Of a stretch of DNA of 64,000 nucleotides, positions 34,047 to 42,608 are shown piece by piece. The stretch's first letter is position 1. Every line of letters begins with the position of its first letter. Under the pieces are notes generated by a model. The model had not been told where the DNA came from. It did no database searches and saw only the letters and a program-made list of their open reading frames with translations. Source of the DNA: DATBSL01 sp963729875. Lineage in GTDB: Bacteria; Acidobacteriota; Vicinamibacteria; Fen-336. The position numbers and the translations under genes are program-made. The DNA lies in contig CAVSPR010000002.1 in assembly GCA_963729875.1 (NCBI GenBank), positions 558,001-622,000 on the forward strand, read 5' to 3'.

Positions 34047-35018
34047 CTAGGCGGCCGCGCCCTTCGAGGCGCCGCGCGCGTGGTCGTGGTTCTCGAGGAA
34101 CCAGCCGTAGGAGGACGCGATCCCCTCCCGGAGCGGGATCCGGTGACGCCAGCCGAGGGCGTGGAGCCGCGAGACGTCGAGGAGCTTTCGGGGCGTGCCG
34201 TCGGGCTTGGTCGGGTCGAACACGAGCTCGGCCCCGGGGTGCACGATGTCGCGCACCGTCTCCGCCAGCTCCCGGATGGTCAGGTCCTCGCCGGTGCCCA
34301 CGTTGATGTGATCGCCCGCGTCGTAGCGCCGCATCAGGAAGAGGCAGGCTTCGGCGAGGTCGTCCACGTGCAGGAACTCGCGGCGCGGCGAGCCGCTGCC
34401 CCAGATCGGGACCTCGCGCCGCCCCTCGACCTTGGCGTCGTGGAACTTCCGGATGAGCGCCGGCAGTACATGGGAGCTCGCGAGGTCGAAGTTGTCGTTG
34501 GGCCCGTAGAGGTTCGTGGGCATGGCCGAGATGAAGTCGCAGCCGTACTGCTCCCGGTAGGCCTGGCAGAGCTTGATGCCGGCGATCTTGGCGACGGCGT
34601 AGGGCTCGTTCGTGGGCTCGAGGTGCCCCGAGAGGAGGTGCTCCTCCCTCATCGGCTGCGGGCAGCCGCGCGGGTAGATGCAGGAGCTGCCCAGGTAGAG
34701 CAGCCGCTTGACCGGGAAGAGGTGCGCCGCGTGCACGACGGTGGCGTGGATCATCATGTTGTCGTAGATGAACTCGGCCGGGCGGGTGGAGTTGGCGAGG
34801 ATCCCGCCCACCGTCCCCGCCACGAGGAACACGAACTCGGGGCGGTGGGCCCGGAACCAGTAGTTGACCGCGGCCTGGTCCCGCAGGTCGAGCTGCTCGC
34901 GGGTCACGGTCTCGATGCGGCTGAAGCCCTCCGCCTCGAGCCGCCGGACGACGGCCGACCCTACGAGGCCGCCGTGGCCGGCCACGAACACGCGCGCGCC
35001 CGGCGTCATCTCGATCAT
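34047..35018 (-). CDS. fcl: GDP-L-fucose synthase
   Basis: A 323-residue SDR epimerase/reductase converting GDP-4-keto-6-deoxymannose to GDP-L-fucose. Signatures: VAGHGGLVGSAVVRRL, FLGSSCIYP, NEPYAVAKIAG (Tyr/Lys pair), and DDLAEACLFLM. Start ATG 35018 (MIEMTPGARV) is preferred because a TAAGAT box lies exactly 8 nt upstream. GDP-mannose dehydratase, needed to make its substrate, is not in the window. Paired with galE. Confidence 0.92.
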   Translation of the reverse strand: MIEMTPGARVFVAGHGGLVGSAVVRRLEAEGFSRIETVTREQLDLRDQAAVNYWFRAHRPEFVFLVAGTVGGILANSTRPAEFIYDNMMIHATVVHAAHLFPVKRLLYLGSSCIYPRGCPQPMREEHLLSGHLEPTNEPYAVAKIAGIKLCQAYREQYGCDFISAMPTNLYGPNDNFDLASSHVLPALIRKFHDAKVEGRREVPIWGSGSPRREFLHVDDLAEACLFLMRRYDAGDHINVGTGEDLTIRELAETVRDIVHPGAELVFDPTKPDGTPRKLLDVSRLHALGWRHRIPLREGIASSYGWFLENHDHARGASKGAAA

Positions 35019-35026
35019 GTCGGGCG

Positions 35027-35032
35027 ATCTTA
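35027..35032 (-). promoter_or_regulatory. Leaderless -10 box (TAAGAT) for the GDP-fucose synthase gene
   Basis: TAAGAT, 8 nt, then ATG 35018. It lies just past the terminator of the upstream secreted-protein gene, as expected for a new transcription unit. Confidence 0.5.
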
Positions 35033-35036
35033 GCGC

Positions 35037-35076
35037 AGAAGAAAGAGGAAGGGCGCCGGCCCGACCCGGCGCCCTT
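35037..35076 (-). terminator. Rho-independent terminator of the small secreted-protein gene
   Basis: A perfect 11-bp stem (35049-35059 with 35066-35076, AAGGGCGCCGG arm) and 6-nt loop, read on the minus strand and followed by CCTCTTTCTTCT. It is about 40 bp after the TAG stop at 35117. A second GGCCCC/GGGGCC hairpin lies between them. Confidence 0.8.
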
Positions 35077-35116
35077 CGAGAGACTCGAGGCCCCGATCCG
35101 GGGCCCGCTTTCCCTC

Positions 35117-35459
35117 CTACTTCTTGGCCGGCGTCTTCTCCACGACGATGTGGGTGATCGCCTCGTGATCGCCCTTGTCGTTGTCGCGGCAGGTGAGCTT
35201 GACCTTCTCGCCCATCTTCAGGTCCTTGAGCTGAGCGAGAGCGCGCGGCCTCCACGGTCACCGTCTTGTTCGGCTCGGCCTTGATGGTGAGCGTCTTCGC
35301 CGTGACGTCGGCCGAGACGACCTCGGCCTCCACGACGTGGGTCTTCACGGCGGCGGCCTTCGCGGGGGTCGTCGGCTTTGCCGGGGCGGGCGCCTGCGAG
35401 GCGGAGGCCACGCCGGCGACGACGAACAGGGCGCACAGCAACAGTGTGAGTTTCTTCAT
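35117..35459 (-). CDS. Small secreted protein behind a sigma-54 promoter, one +1 frameshift
   Basis: A periplasmic protein of about 113 residues after correction. MKKLTLLLCALFVVAGVASASQA is a clear signal peptide, followed by an Ala/Pro/Lys-rich stretch, then VVEAEVVSADVTAKTLTIKAEPNKTVTVEA. There an extra C (GCG-C-GCT, near 35243) shifts the frame; removing it gives LAQLKDLKMGEKVKLTCRDNDKGD...HIVVEKTPAKK and a TAG stop. The fold looks like a small beta domain of the kind annotated as copper- or lipid-binding periplasmic proteins, but no function is assigned. The uncorrected frame runs on into the fucose synthase gene. A sigma-54 promoter precedes it. Confidence 0.75.
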
Positions 35460-35521
35460 ATGAGTCAGGACTCCTTGGTTCAAGCGGGGGTGAAACAGCC
35501 GCCCGTCTGCACTACGCTCCT

Positions 35522-35536
35522 GCAACCGCGGTGCCA
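35522..35536 (-). promoter_or_regulatory. Sigma-54 (-24/-12) promoter
   Basis: On the minus strand: C-TGGCAC (35536-35531), five bases CGCGG, TTGC-A (35525-35522). This matches the RpoN consensus TGGCAC-N5-TTGC exactly at every conserved position. The start site would be about 35511, giving roughly a 50-nt leader before the secreted-protein ATG at 35459. The NtrC-type activator gene ends only 80 bp upstream. Confidence 0.85.
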
Positions 35537-35615
35537 GGGGCAGGATCAAGGCGTCATTTCGTGGAAGTCGCTGGTATCGAGAGCGTTGTCGATGAGCATC
35601 TCGCTGGGGGATGCC

Positions 35616-37087
35616 TCAATCCTCGGCGTCGGCCGCCCCATTCCGTGCACCTGCTGCTCCATCCGGGGCACCCTGGATCTTCTCCAGGCGGTACTGCAGC
35701 GTCCGGCGGCTGAGGCCCAGCAGGCGGGCCGCCCGCGTCACGTTGCCCCCGGACCTCTCGAGGGCGCGAAGGATCAGGCTCCGCTCGAGCCCGTCGAGGT
35801 CGAGGCCCTCGTCCGGGATCTCGATCGGCAGGCCTCCCACGAGCGCCTGGCTGCGCATCCGGACGGCCGGCGGCAGGTCGTCGAGACGCACGAGGTCGCC
35901 GTCCGCGAGGAGCAGCATTCGCTCCACCATCGACTCGAGCTCCCGCACGTTGCCCGGCCAGGAGTAGACGACGAGAGCCTCGAGCGCCTCGGGGGCGATC
36001 ACCCGCGCCCGCCCGGGCTCGCCGTGCTTGGCGAGGAAGTGGTCGACGAGGAGCGGGATGTCGGTGCGCCGCTCGCGCAGCGGGGGGAGCACGATCGGGA
36101 TGACGTTGAGCCGGTAGAAGAGGTCCTCGCGGAAGCGGCCCTCCCGCACCTCGCGCTCGAGGTCGCGGTTCGTGGCCGCCACCACGCGGACGTCCACCGG
36201 CACGGGCTCGGTGCCTCCCACGCGGAGCACCTCCCGCTCCTGGAGCGTGCGCAGCAACTTCACCTGCAGGTCGCGCTTCAGCTCGCCGACCTCGTCGAGG
36301 AAGAGCGTCGAGCCCGAGGCGTGCTCGAAGAGGCCGATCTTCCGCGCGTCGGCCCCGGTGAAGGCCCCCTTCTCGTAGCCGAACAGCTCCGCCTCGAGGA
36401 TCGTCTCGGGGAGGGCGGCCACGTTGACCGCGAGAAAGGGACGGTCGCGCCGGTCGCTGGTGACGTGGATGGCCCGGGCAACGAGCTCCTTGCCGGTGCC
36501 GCTCTCCCCGTAGATGAGGACGGTGGAGGTGGAACGGGCCACCTTGTGTACGATGCGGAAGACCTCCTGCATGCTCCCGTGGGCGCCCACCAGGTTCTCG
36601 ACGCGGAAGCGCCCCCGAAGCTCCTCCCGCAGCCTCCGGTTCTCGCTGACCAGGCGGGTTCGCTCGAGGCGCGCGAGACGGCGAGCAGCAGCACGTCGCG
36701 ATCGAGGGGCTTGGTGAGGTAGTCGAAGGCCCCCTTGCGCATGGCCTCGACCGCGGAATCGATGCTGCCGTGCGCGGTCATGAGCACGACGCAGGTGCCG
36801 GGCTGCTCGCGCAGGATCTCCTCGAGCAGAGCGATCCCCGAGAGGTCCGGCATCTTGAGGTCGGTGAGCACCAGCTCGAACGGCTGGCGCCGCAGGGCGG
36901 CGAGGGCGGTGCGGCCGCTCGCCGCGGTGACGACGTCGTACCCCTCCGAGCCGAGGATCAGCCGGAGGATTTCCAGCTGGGGAGCCTCGTCGTCGACGAC
37001 CAGGACGCGTGGTTCACGCGCGGGCTTCCTGGGCGGCGGCCGGCTCGGGCGCGCCCGGGGGACGGACGGGGAGGAGAAGACGCGCAC
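35616..37087 (-). CDS. NtrC-family sigma-54 response regulator, one -1 frameshift
   Basis: Receiver, AAA+ and Fis-type DNA-binding domains, in that order; 490 residues when joined. The receiver has VLVVDDE, phospho-acceptor Asp in LVLTDLKMPD, and Lys in YLTKPLD. The AAA+ core has Walker A GESGTGKE, the sigma-54 loop GAFTGA, Walker B LFLDEVGEL and the arginine finger region. GNVTRAARLLGLSRRTLQYRL is the HTH. The frame slips near 36666-36670 (one C missing in a CCC/TCG context), in the linker between receiver and AAA+. The GTG start 37087 overlaps the kinase gene by 74 bp. It should drive the sigma-54 promoter just downstream. Confidence 0.9.
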
Positions 37088-38516
37088 TCGTTCCCTGGCC
37101 GGGCGTCGAGTCGAGCTCGACCCTTCCGCCGTGGCCCTCGACGATCCGGCTCACGAGGGCGAGGCCGAGGCCGACCCCGGTCTCCTTCGTCGAGAAATAC
37201 GGCTCGAACGCGATGGCCGCCGCCTCCGCCGACATGCCCACCCCGGTGTCGGGGACGAGGACGGCGATCGCCTGCGCGTCCGGCGGGCCCTCGAGCCGCA
37301 CCGCGAGGGACAGCCGGCCGCCCCCCGGCATGGCCTCGAAGGCGTTCAGCACCAGGTTGAGGAAGCAGGTCTTGAGCAGCTCGGCGTCGGCGACCGTCGA
37401 GGGGAGGCCCGCGGCCACATCCACCTCGACCCGGATCGCCTGGTCGCGGGCCTTGTGCTCCACGAGCGCGGCCGTCTCGCGCACGACGGCCCCCACGTCG
37501 CACGGGCGCGGGTCGAGCCGCGCCGGCTGGCCGGAGGAGAGGAAGTCCCCGACGAGGCGGTTCAGCCGCGTCACCTCCGACTTCAGGGTCGCCATCAGGG
37601 CCTGGAACTCGCCGCGCCGCGTCTCGTCCTCGGGGGCGAGGCGGGTTCGCACGTGGTCGATGGTGAGGCTGATGGAGTTGAGGGGGTTGCGGATCTCGTG
37701 GGCGAGGGCCGAGGCGAACCGGCCCATCGCGGCCGAACGCTCAGCGGCGTGCAGTCGCTCCTCGAGGGCCCGGCTCTCCCCGAGCCGCTCCACCATCTGG
37801 TTGAACGTGCGGGCCAGCGCGCCGAGCTCGTCGCTGCCGGTCGCGGAGACCCGGGCGGAGAGGTCTCCCGCCGCCACTCGCCCCGCCGCGTCCGTCAGGG
37901 ACTGTACCGGGCGCGAGACGGCGGCGGCGAGGACGAGAGACAGCAGCATGCCGAAGGCGAAGACGGCGAGGGTCGCCGCGATGCGGTTCGCGAGCGCGGT
38001 CTGGGAGAGCTCGGAGAAGTCGTCGAGGATGCGGGTGATCACCACGTAGCCGACTCGCCGGTCCCCGACCACGATCGGGACGGTGAGGTTCGACGTGATG
38101 GGGTGGCCGAGCGTGCCTTCCTCGCCGAGCACTCCGCGGATCACGTACTCGGCCGGCCCCCGTCGCCGGGCCAGCTTCTTGCCGACGTTGCGGGGGTCGG
38201 TCGAGGCCTGCACGACCTCGGCCGACGCGTCGGCGATCGACACGTCTCTCACCCCCAGCTTCCGCAGCTTCTCCGCGTAGGCCTGGACTGCCCTCTTCAG
38301 GTCCGCTCCGCCTGTGGGCTGCTCCTGCGCGATCTCGATCGCGGTCGACAGCTCCTCGGTGTAGTCGCGGATGCGCGCGAGCAGCGCGCGCTCGCTGAAG
38401 AGGTGCAGGACGAACAGGCTGCCGATCGAGAGGGCCAGCAGCGAGAGGATCATGAGCTGCAGCTGGGCACGGAGCGACCAGTTCCGGAAAGGCCGGCCCA
38501 GGAAGGGTGCGCCCAC
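37014..38516 (-). CDS. Membrane sensor histidine kinase
   Basis: A 500-residue sensor: one N-terminal membrane segment (about 18-40), a periplasmic domain (about 40-165), a second segment, HAMP (SRPVQSLTDAAGRVAAGDLSARV), dimerisation helix with the phosphorylated His in LAHEIRNPLNS, and HATPase_c with N-box NLVLNAFEA, DTGVGM and GVGLGLAL. It phosphorylates the NtrC-type regulator encoded next, whose gene it overlaps. The signal is unknown. Start GTG 38516 has a TAGACT box 6 nt upstream. Confidence 0.9.
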   Translation of the reverse strand: MGAPFLGRPFRNWSLRAQLQLMILSLLALSIGSLFVLHLFSERALLARIRDYTEELSTAIEIAQEQPTGGADLKRAVQAYAEKLRKLGVRDVSIADASAEVVQASTDPRNVGKKLARRRGPAEYVIRGVLGEEGTLGHPITSNLTVPIVVGDRRVGYVVITRILDDFSELSQTALANRIAATLAVFAFGMLLSLVLAAAVSRPVQSLTDAAGRVAAGDLSARVSATGSDELGALARTFNQMVERLGESRALEERLHAAERSAAMGRFASALAHEIRNPLNSISLTIDHVRTRLAPEDETRRGEFQALMATLKSEVTRLNRLVGDFLSSGQPARLDPRPCDVGAVVRETAALVEHKARDQAIRVEVDVAAGLPSTVADAELLKTCFLNLVLNAFEAMPGGGRLSLAVRLEGPPDAQAIAVLVPDTGVGMSAEAAAIAFEPYFSTKETGVGLGLALVSRIVEGHGGRVELDSTPGQGTSARLLLPVRPPGAPEPAAAQEARA

Positions 38517-38522
38517 CCCCCG

Positions 38523-38528
38523 AGTCTA
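38523..38528 (-). promoter_or_regulatory. Leaderless -10 box (TAGACT) for the histidine-kinase operon
   Basis: TAGACT, 6 nt, then GTG 38516. Confidence 0.45.
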
Positions 38529-38563
38529 GCCCCGGCCCGCCTCCCGCCGAAATGCGGGCGTTC

Positions 38564-39460
38564 TCAGCCGAGCGGCGGGCGACGGGCGAGCACGTAGCGG
38601 ACCAGCTCGACGACCGCCTCGCGCTCCGGGGGGGCAAGGGGCAGGCGCGGCGGGCGCACCCCCTCCGAGCCGAGCCCCGTCTCCTGCTGGACGAGCTTGA
38701 TGAGCTGGACGAACTTGGGCACGGTGTCGAGGCGCAGCAGGGGCAGGAACCAGTCGTAGATCGCTCGCGCCTCCGCGATCCTCCCGGCCGCGGCGAGATC
38801 GAAGAGGCGGACCGACTCGGCCGGCAGCGCGTCGGCGAGCCCGGCGATCCAGCCCACCGCCCCGGCCTGGACACCCTCGAGGACGAGGTCGTCCACCCCG
38901 ACGAAGACGGCGAGGCGGTCCCCCAGGAGCGCGCGCAGGGAGGTCACGCGGCGCACGTCGGCGCTCGACTCCTTCACCGCGACGAGGTTGGGGAGCGAGG
39001 CGGCGAGGTCGAGCACCTGCTCGGGGAGGACGTCGGTGCCGTACGCGATCGGGTTGTTGTAGAGCATGCACTCGAGGGGAGTCTCCTCGATCACCGCCGC
39101 GAAGTGCGCGCGGGTCTCGCGCCAGTCGCCCCGGTAGACGTACGGCGGCAGGACCATGAGGCCCTCGCACCCCGCCTCGGCGGCGAGATCGGCGAGGCGG
39201 ACGGCGTCGGCCGTCGTCATCGCGGCGACGCCGGCCACCAGCGGCGCGCGACCGGCGAGCGCCTCGCGGCACAGGCGCAGCACGGCCTTCTTCTCGTCGA
39301 AGGAGAGCGAGCCGCCCTCGCCGAGGGAGCCGAGGGCCACGATTCCGGTGCAGCCGGCGCGCACGAGCGCGTCCACCTGCTTCACGAGCAGGTCGGCGTC
39401 CACCGAGAGGTCCGGCTTGAAAGGGGTCGTGATCGCGGGGATGACGCCTTGCCACTTCAT
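38564..39460 (-). CDS. DapA-family aldolase; candidate pyrroline-4-hydroxy-2-carboxylate deaminase
   Basis: A 298-residue Schiff-base class I aldolase-fold enzyme. The key residues are Tyr in MLYNNP and the substrate-binding Lys in VAVKESS; GSLGEGGSL replaces the GTTGE of true DapA. The DapA family includes the deaminase that turns pyrroline-4-hydroxy-2-carboxylate to 2-oxoglutarate semialdehyde. The other genes of that route are at 42.6-47.8 kb on the same strand, so this role is the best guess; N-acetylneuraminate lyase or dihydrodipicolinate synthase are alternatives. A TATCCT box lies 7 nt before the ATG. Divergent from the following gene. Confidence 0.82.
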   Translation of the reverse strand: MKWQGVIPAITTPFKPDLSVDADLLVKQVDALVRAGCTGIVALGSLGEGGSLSFDEKKAVLRLCREALAGRAPLVAGVAAMTTADAVRLADLAAEAGCEGLMVLPPYVYRGDWRETRAHFAAVIEETPLECMLYNNPIAYGTDVLPEQVLDLAASLPNLVAVKESSADVRRVTSLRALLGDRLAVFVGVDDLVLEGVQAGAVGWIAGLADALPAESVRLFDLAAAGRIAEARAIYDWFLPLLRLDTVPKFVQLIKLVQQETGLGSEGVRPPRLPLAPPEREAVVELVRYVLARRPPLG

Positions 39461-39467
39461 GGGCGGA

Positions 39468-39473
39468 AGGATA
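39468..39473 (-). promoter_or_regulatory. Leaderless -10 box (TATCCT) for the DapA-family gene
   Basis: TATCCT, 7 nt, then ATG 39460. It overlaps the start region of the divergent gene at 39483. Confidence 0.45.
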
Positions 39474-39482
39474 GCCTCGCTC

Positions 39483-42400
39483 GTGCCCCTGCGTCTCCTC
39501 GCGGTCGCGGCCCTGCTCGCGGGGTCGGGGGCCTCCGCGCTCGCCTACCAGCTGGTGTGGACCCGCGAGCTGCGCCTCGTGTTCGGCCACTCGACGGCCG
39601 CCTCGGCGGCGGTGCTGGCCATCTTCATCGGCGGGCTCGGCGCGGGCTCCCTCCTCATCGGCCCGCGCGCCGACCGGCACCCTCGGCCCCTCGCGCTCTA
39701 CGCGCGTCTCGAGGCGGCGATCGCCCTGTCGGCCGCCCTGTCGCCACTCCTCCTCGCCCTCGCCCGCGCGGCCTACCTGGGCCTCGGGGGGAGCCTCGCC
39801 CTCGGCCCCGCCCTCTCGACCCTCGTGAGGCTCGCGCTTTCCGCCGTGGTCCTCCTCGTGCCCACGGTTCTCATGGGCGGGACGCTGCCCGCCGCGGCCC
39901 GCGAGGCGGAGGGCACGGCCGACGCGCGGCGGCGCGCCACCGCGCTGCTCTACGGGGCGAACACGCTGGGCGCCGTCGTCGGCGCCGTCGCCGCCACGTT
40001 CTACGGCTTCGAGCGGCTCGGCAACCGCGGGACGCTCCTCGTGGCCTGCGCGCTGAACCTGGCGGTCGCCCTCGCCGCCGGCCTCCTGTCCCGCCGCGGG
40101 GCGCGCGGCCGACGCCGCGCCGGCCGAGACGGCGCCCGCGCCCGCCCCGGGCCCGCCCGCTCCGCGGCGCTTCGTCCTCGCCGCCTGCGGGCTCGTGGGC
40201 TTCGCGTTCTTCCTGCTCGAGCTCGTCTGGTACCGCATGCTCTCGCCGCTGCTCGGCGGGACCATCTTCACCTTCGGCCTCATCCTCGCCGTGGCCCTCG
40301 CCGGCATCGCGCTCGGCGGACTCGGCTACGCGCTCGTCGGCCGCGACCGCCCGGCCACGCTCTTCGCCTTCTCGGTCACCTGCCTCCTCGAGGCGGCGGC
40401 CGTCGCGGCCGGCCTGGCCCTCGGCGACCGCCTGGCCCTGCTCGCGGCCCTCCTCCGGCCGCTGGGGAACCTGGCCTTCGCCGGCCACGTGATCGGCTGG
40501 GCGGCGGTGAGCGCGCTCGTCGTGCTGCCGCCCGCGCTCGTCGCGGGATACCAGTACCCGCTCCTCATCGCCCTGCTCGGGCGTGGCCGCGAGCACGTCG
40601 GGCGGGACGTGGGCTGGGCCACCGCGTCGAACACCGCGGGCGCGGTGCTCGGCGCCCTCGCCGGGGGCTTCGGCCTCCTGCCGCTGCTCACCGCCCCCGG
40701 CTGCTGGCGCGCGGCCGCCCTGCTCCTCGTCGCCCTCGGCCTGGTGGCGGCCGCCCTGGAGCGCGGCCGGGGGCTCGCGGCCCGCCTCGCGCCGGCCGGG
40801 ATCGCCCTCGCCGTGCTCGTCCTGCTCGCCGCCCCCGGGCCGACGGCGGCCTTCCGCCACAGCGGGATCGGGGCCGGCCGGGTCGACGGCGCCGAGCTCT
40901 CCGGGCCAAACGAGACCGAGGACTGGCTGCGGGAGCAGCGCCGGGCGGTGGTCTGGGAGGCCGAGGGCCGGGAGACGAGCGTGGCTCTGCTCGGCTCGAC
41001 CGGGATCGCGTTCGCGGTGAACGGGAAGGTGGACGGCCACTCGCGCTACGATGCGGGCACGCAGGTGATGTCGGGCCTGCTCGGCGCGCTCCTCCACCCG
41101 CGCCCGCGGCGCGTCCTCGTCGTGGGCCTCGGCACCGGCTCGACCGCGGGGTGGCTCGCGGACGTGCCGGGCGTCGAGCGCGTCGACGTGGTGGAGCTCG
41201 AGCCGGCGGTGGCCGAGGTAGCCCGGCGCTGCGCGCTCGTGAACCGCAACGCGCTCGCGAACCCGCGCCTGCGCCTCTTCTCCGGGGACGCCCGCGAGCA
41301 CCTGTTGACCACCCGCGAGCGCTACGACCTCGTGGTCTCCGAGCCCTCGAACCCGTACCGCGCGGGGATCGCGAGCCTCTTCAGCCGCGACTTCTACCGC
41401 GCGGTGGCAGAGCGCCTCGAGGAGGACGGGCTGTTCCTGCAGTGGATGCAGGCCTACGAGGTGCACCCCGGCTCCATCCGCAGCCTCTACGCCACCCTGG
41501 CCGCCGAGCTGCCGGCGATCGAGACGTGGCAGACGCTGCCGGGCGACCTGATGCTGGTGGGCTCGCGCGCACCCCTGCGGCACGACCTCGCCCGGCTCGG
41601 CACGCGCATCCGCGAGACCCCGTTCCGGGAAGCCCTGCGCGACGCGTGGCGCACGGACCGCCTCGAGGGGCTCTTCGCCCGCTTCGTGGCCGGCCCCGCC
41701 TTCGCGCGGCGCCTCCAGGACCTCGCCCCGCCCCTCAACACCGACGACCGCAACGCGCTCGAGTTCGGCTTCGCCCGCAGCCTCGGGAAGAGCGGCCTTC
41801 TCGACGTCGAGGCCGTGCGCCAGGCGGCGGCGGAGGCGGGCGCGGACCACCCCGCCTTCTTCGGGGGGGCGCTCGACCTCCTGCGGCTCCAGGACGAGCG
41901 GCTCTCGGTCCACTCGGGCGTGGGTGAGGCCCCGCCCCCCGCGAAGGTCGCCTTCGGCAGCCTCGCGCGGCGGGCCAGCGCGCACACTCTCTGGACGCGG
42001 CGGTCGAGGCCCGCGGCCCTCTCGGCGTGGCGCGGGGGGAGAAGGAGCCGGAGGGGCCCAACGAGCTGGCCCTCGTGGCCGAGGTCGTGGCCGACGCGGG
42101 GGACGACCGCGCGCTCGCCTACGTCGACGCGCTGCGTGCCTATCAGCCCGCGGAGGCCGACGCCTGCCTGGGGCGGTTCCTGCTGCGCAAGGGCGCCCAC
42201 GAGGCCGCGCTCCAGGCCCTCGAGTCGGCGTTTGCCGTCTACCGGCGCGATCCCTGGCCCTCGCCCCTCGTGATGCAGGGCGCCCTCGACGCGGCGCTCG
42301 AGCTGGCCGGCCAGAGGCCGGATCTCGCCCCGCGCGTGGTCGCCTCGCTGCGACCGGAGTTCGCCCTCCGCATGCTGAACGAGGTGCGGATCGAGGAGGC

Positions 42401-42608
42401 GTTCTTCATCGGGTCCGAGGGCGAGCCCGGCGAGCGGTGTGCCGAGCTCCTGGCGCCCGTCGAGCCGCACGTGCCCTTCACCCGGCCCTGGCTCGACTTC
42501 CGGCTGCGCTGCTACACGCGCACGAACGACCCCCGCCTGGTCGCGGCCTGGGACGACCTCAAGCGCTTCGAGGCCCGGGGGACGGAGCCGCTCCTGCCGG
42601 CGCGGTAG
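39483..42608 (+). CDS. Second MFS-like/spermidine-synthase-like fusion, two frameshifts
   Basis: About 1041 residues when joined. The membrane half begins VPLRLLAVAALLAGSGASALAYQLVWTRE; the SAM domain has VVGLGTGSTAGWL, an acidic VELEPA, and SEPSNPYRAGIASLFSRDFY. A +1 shift near 40105-40115 (a GGGGCGCGCGG run) lies between membrane lobes; a -1 shift near 41990 (TCTCTGG/ACGCGG) precedes a C-terminal TPR-like helical tail (ELALVAEVVADAGDD to KRFEARGTEPLLPAR). The shifts cancel, and the whole length resembles the paralogue at 7161, so errors are probable. GTG 39483 follows GGAAGG. The 3' end overlaps the oxidase gene by 50 bp. Confidence 0.8.
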
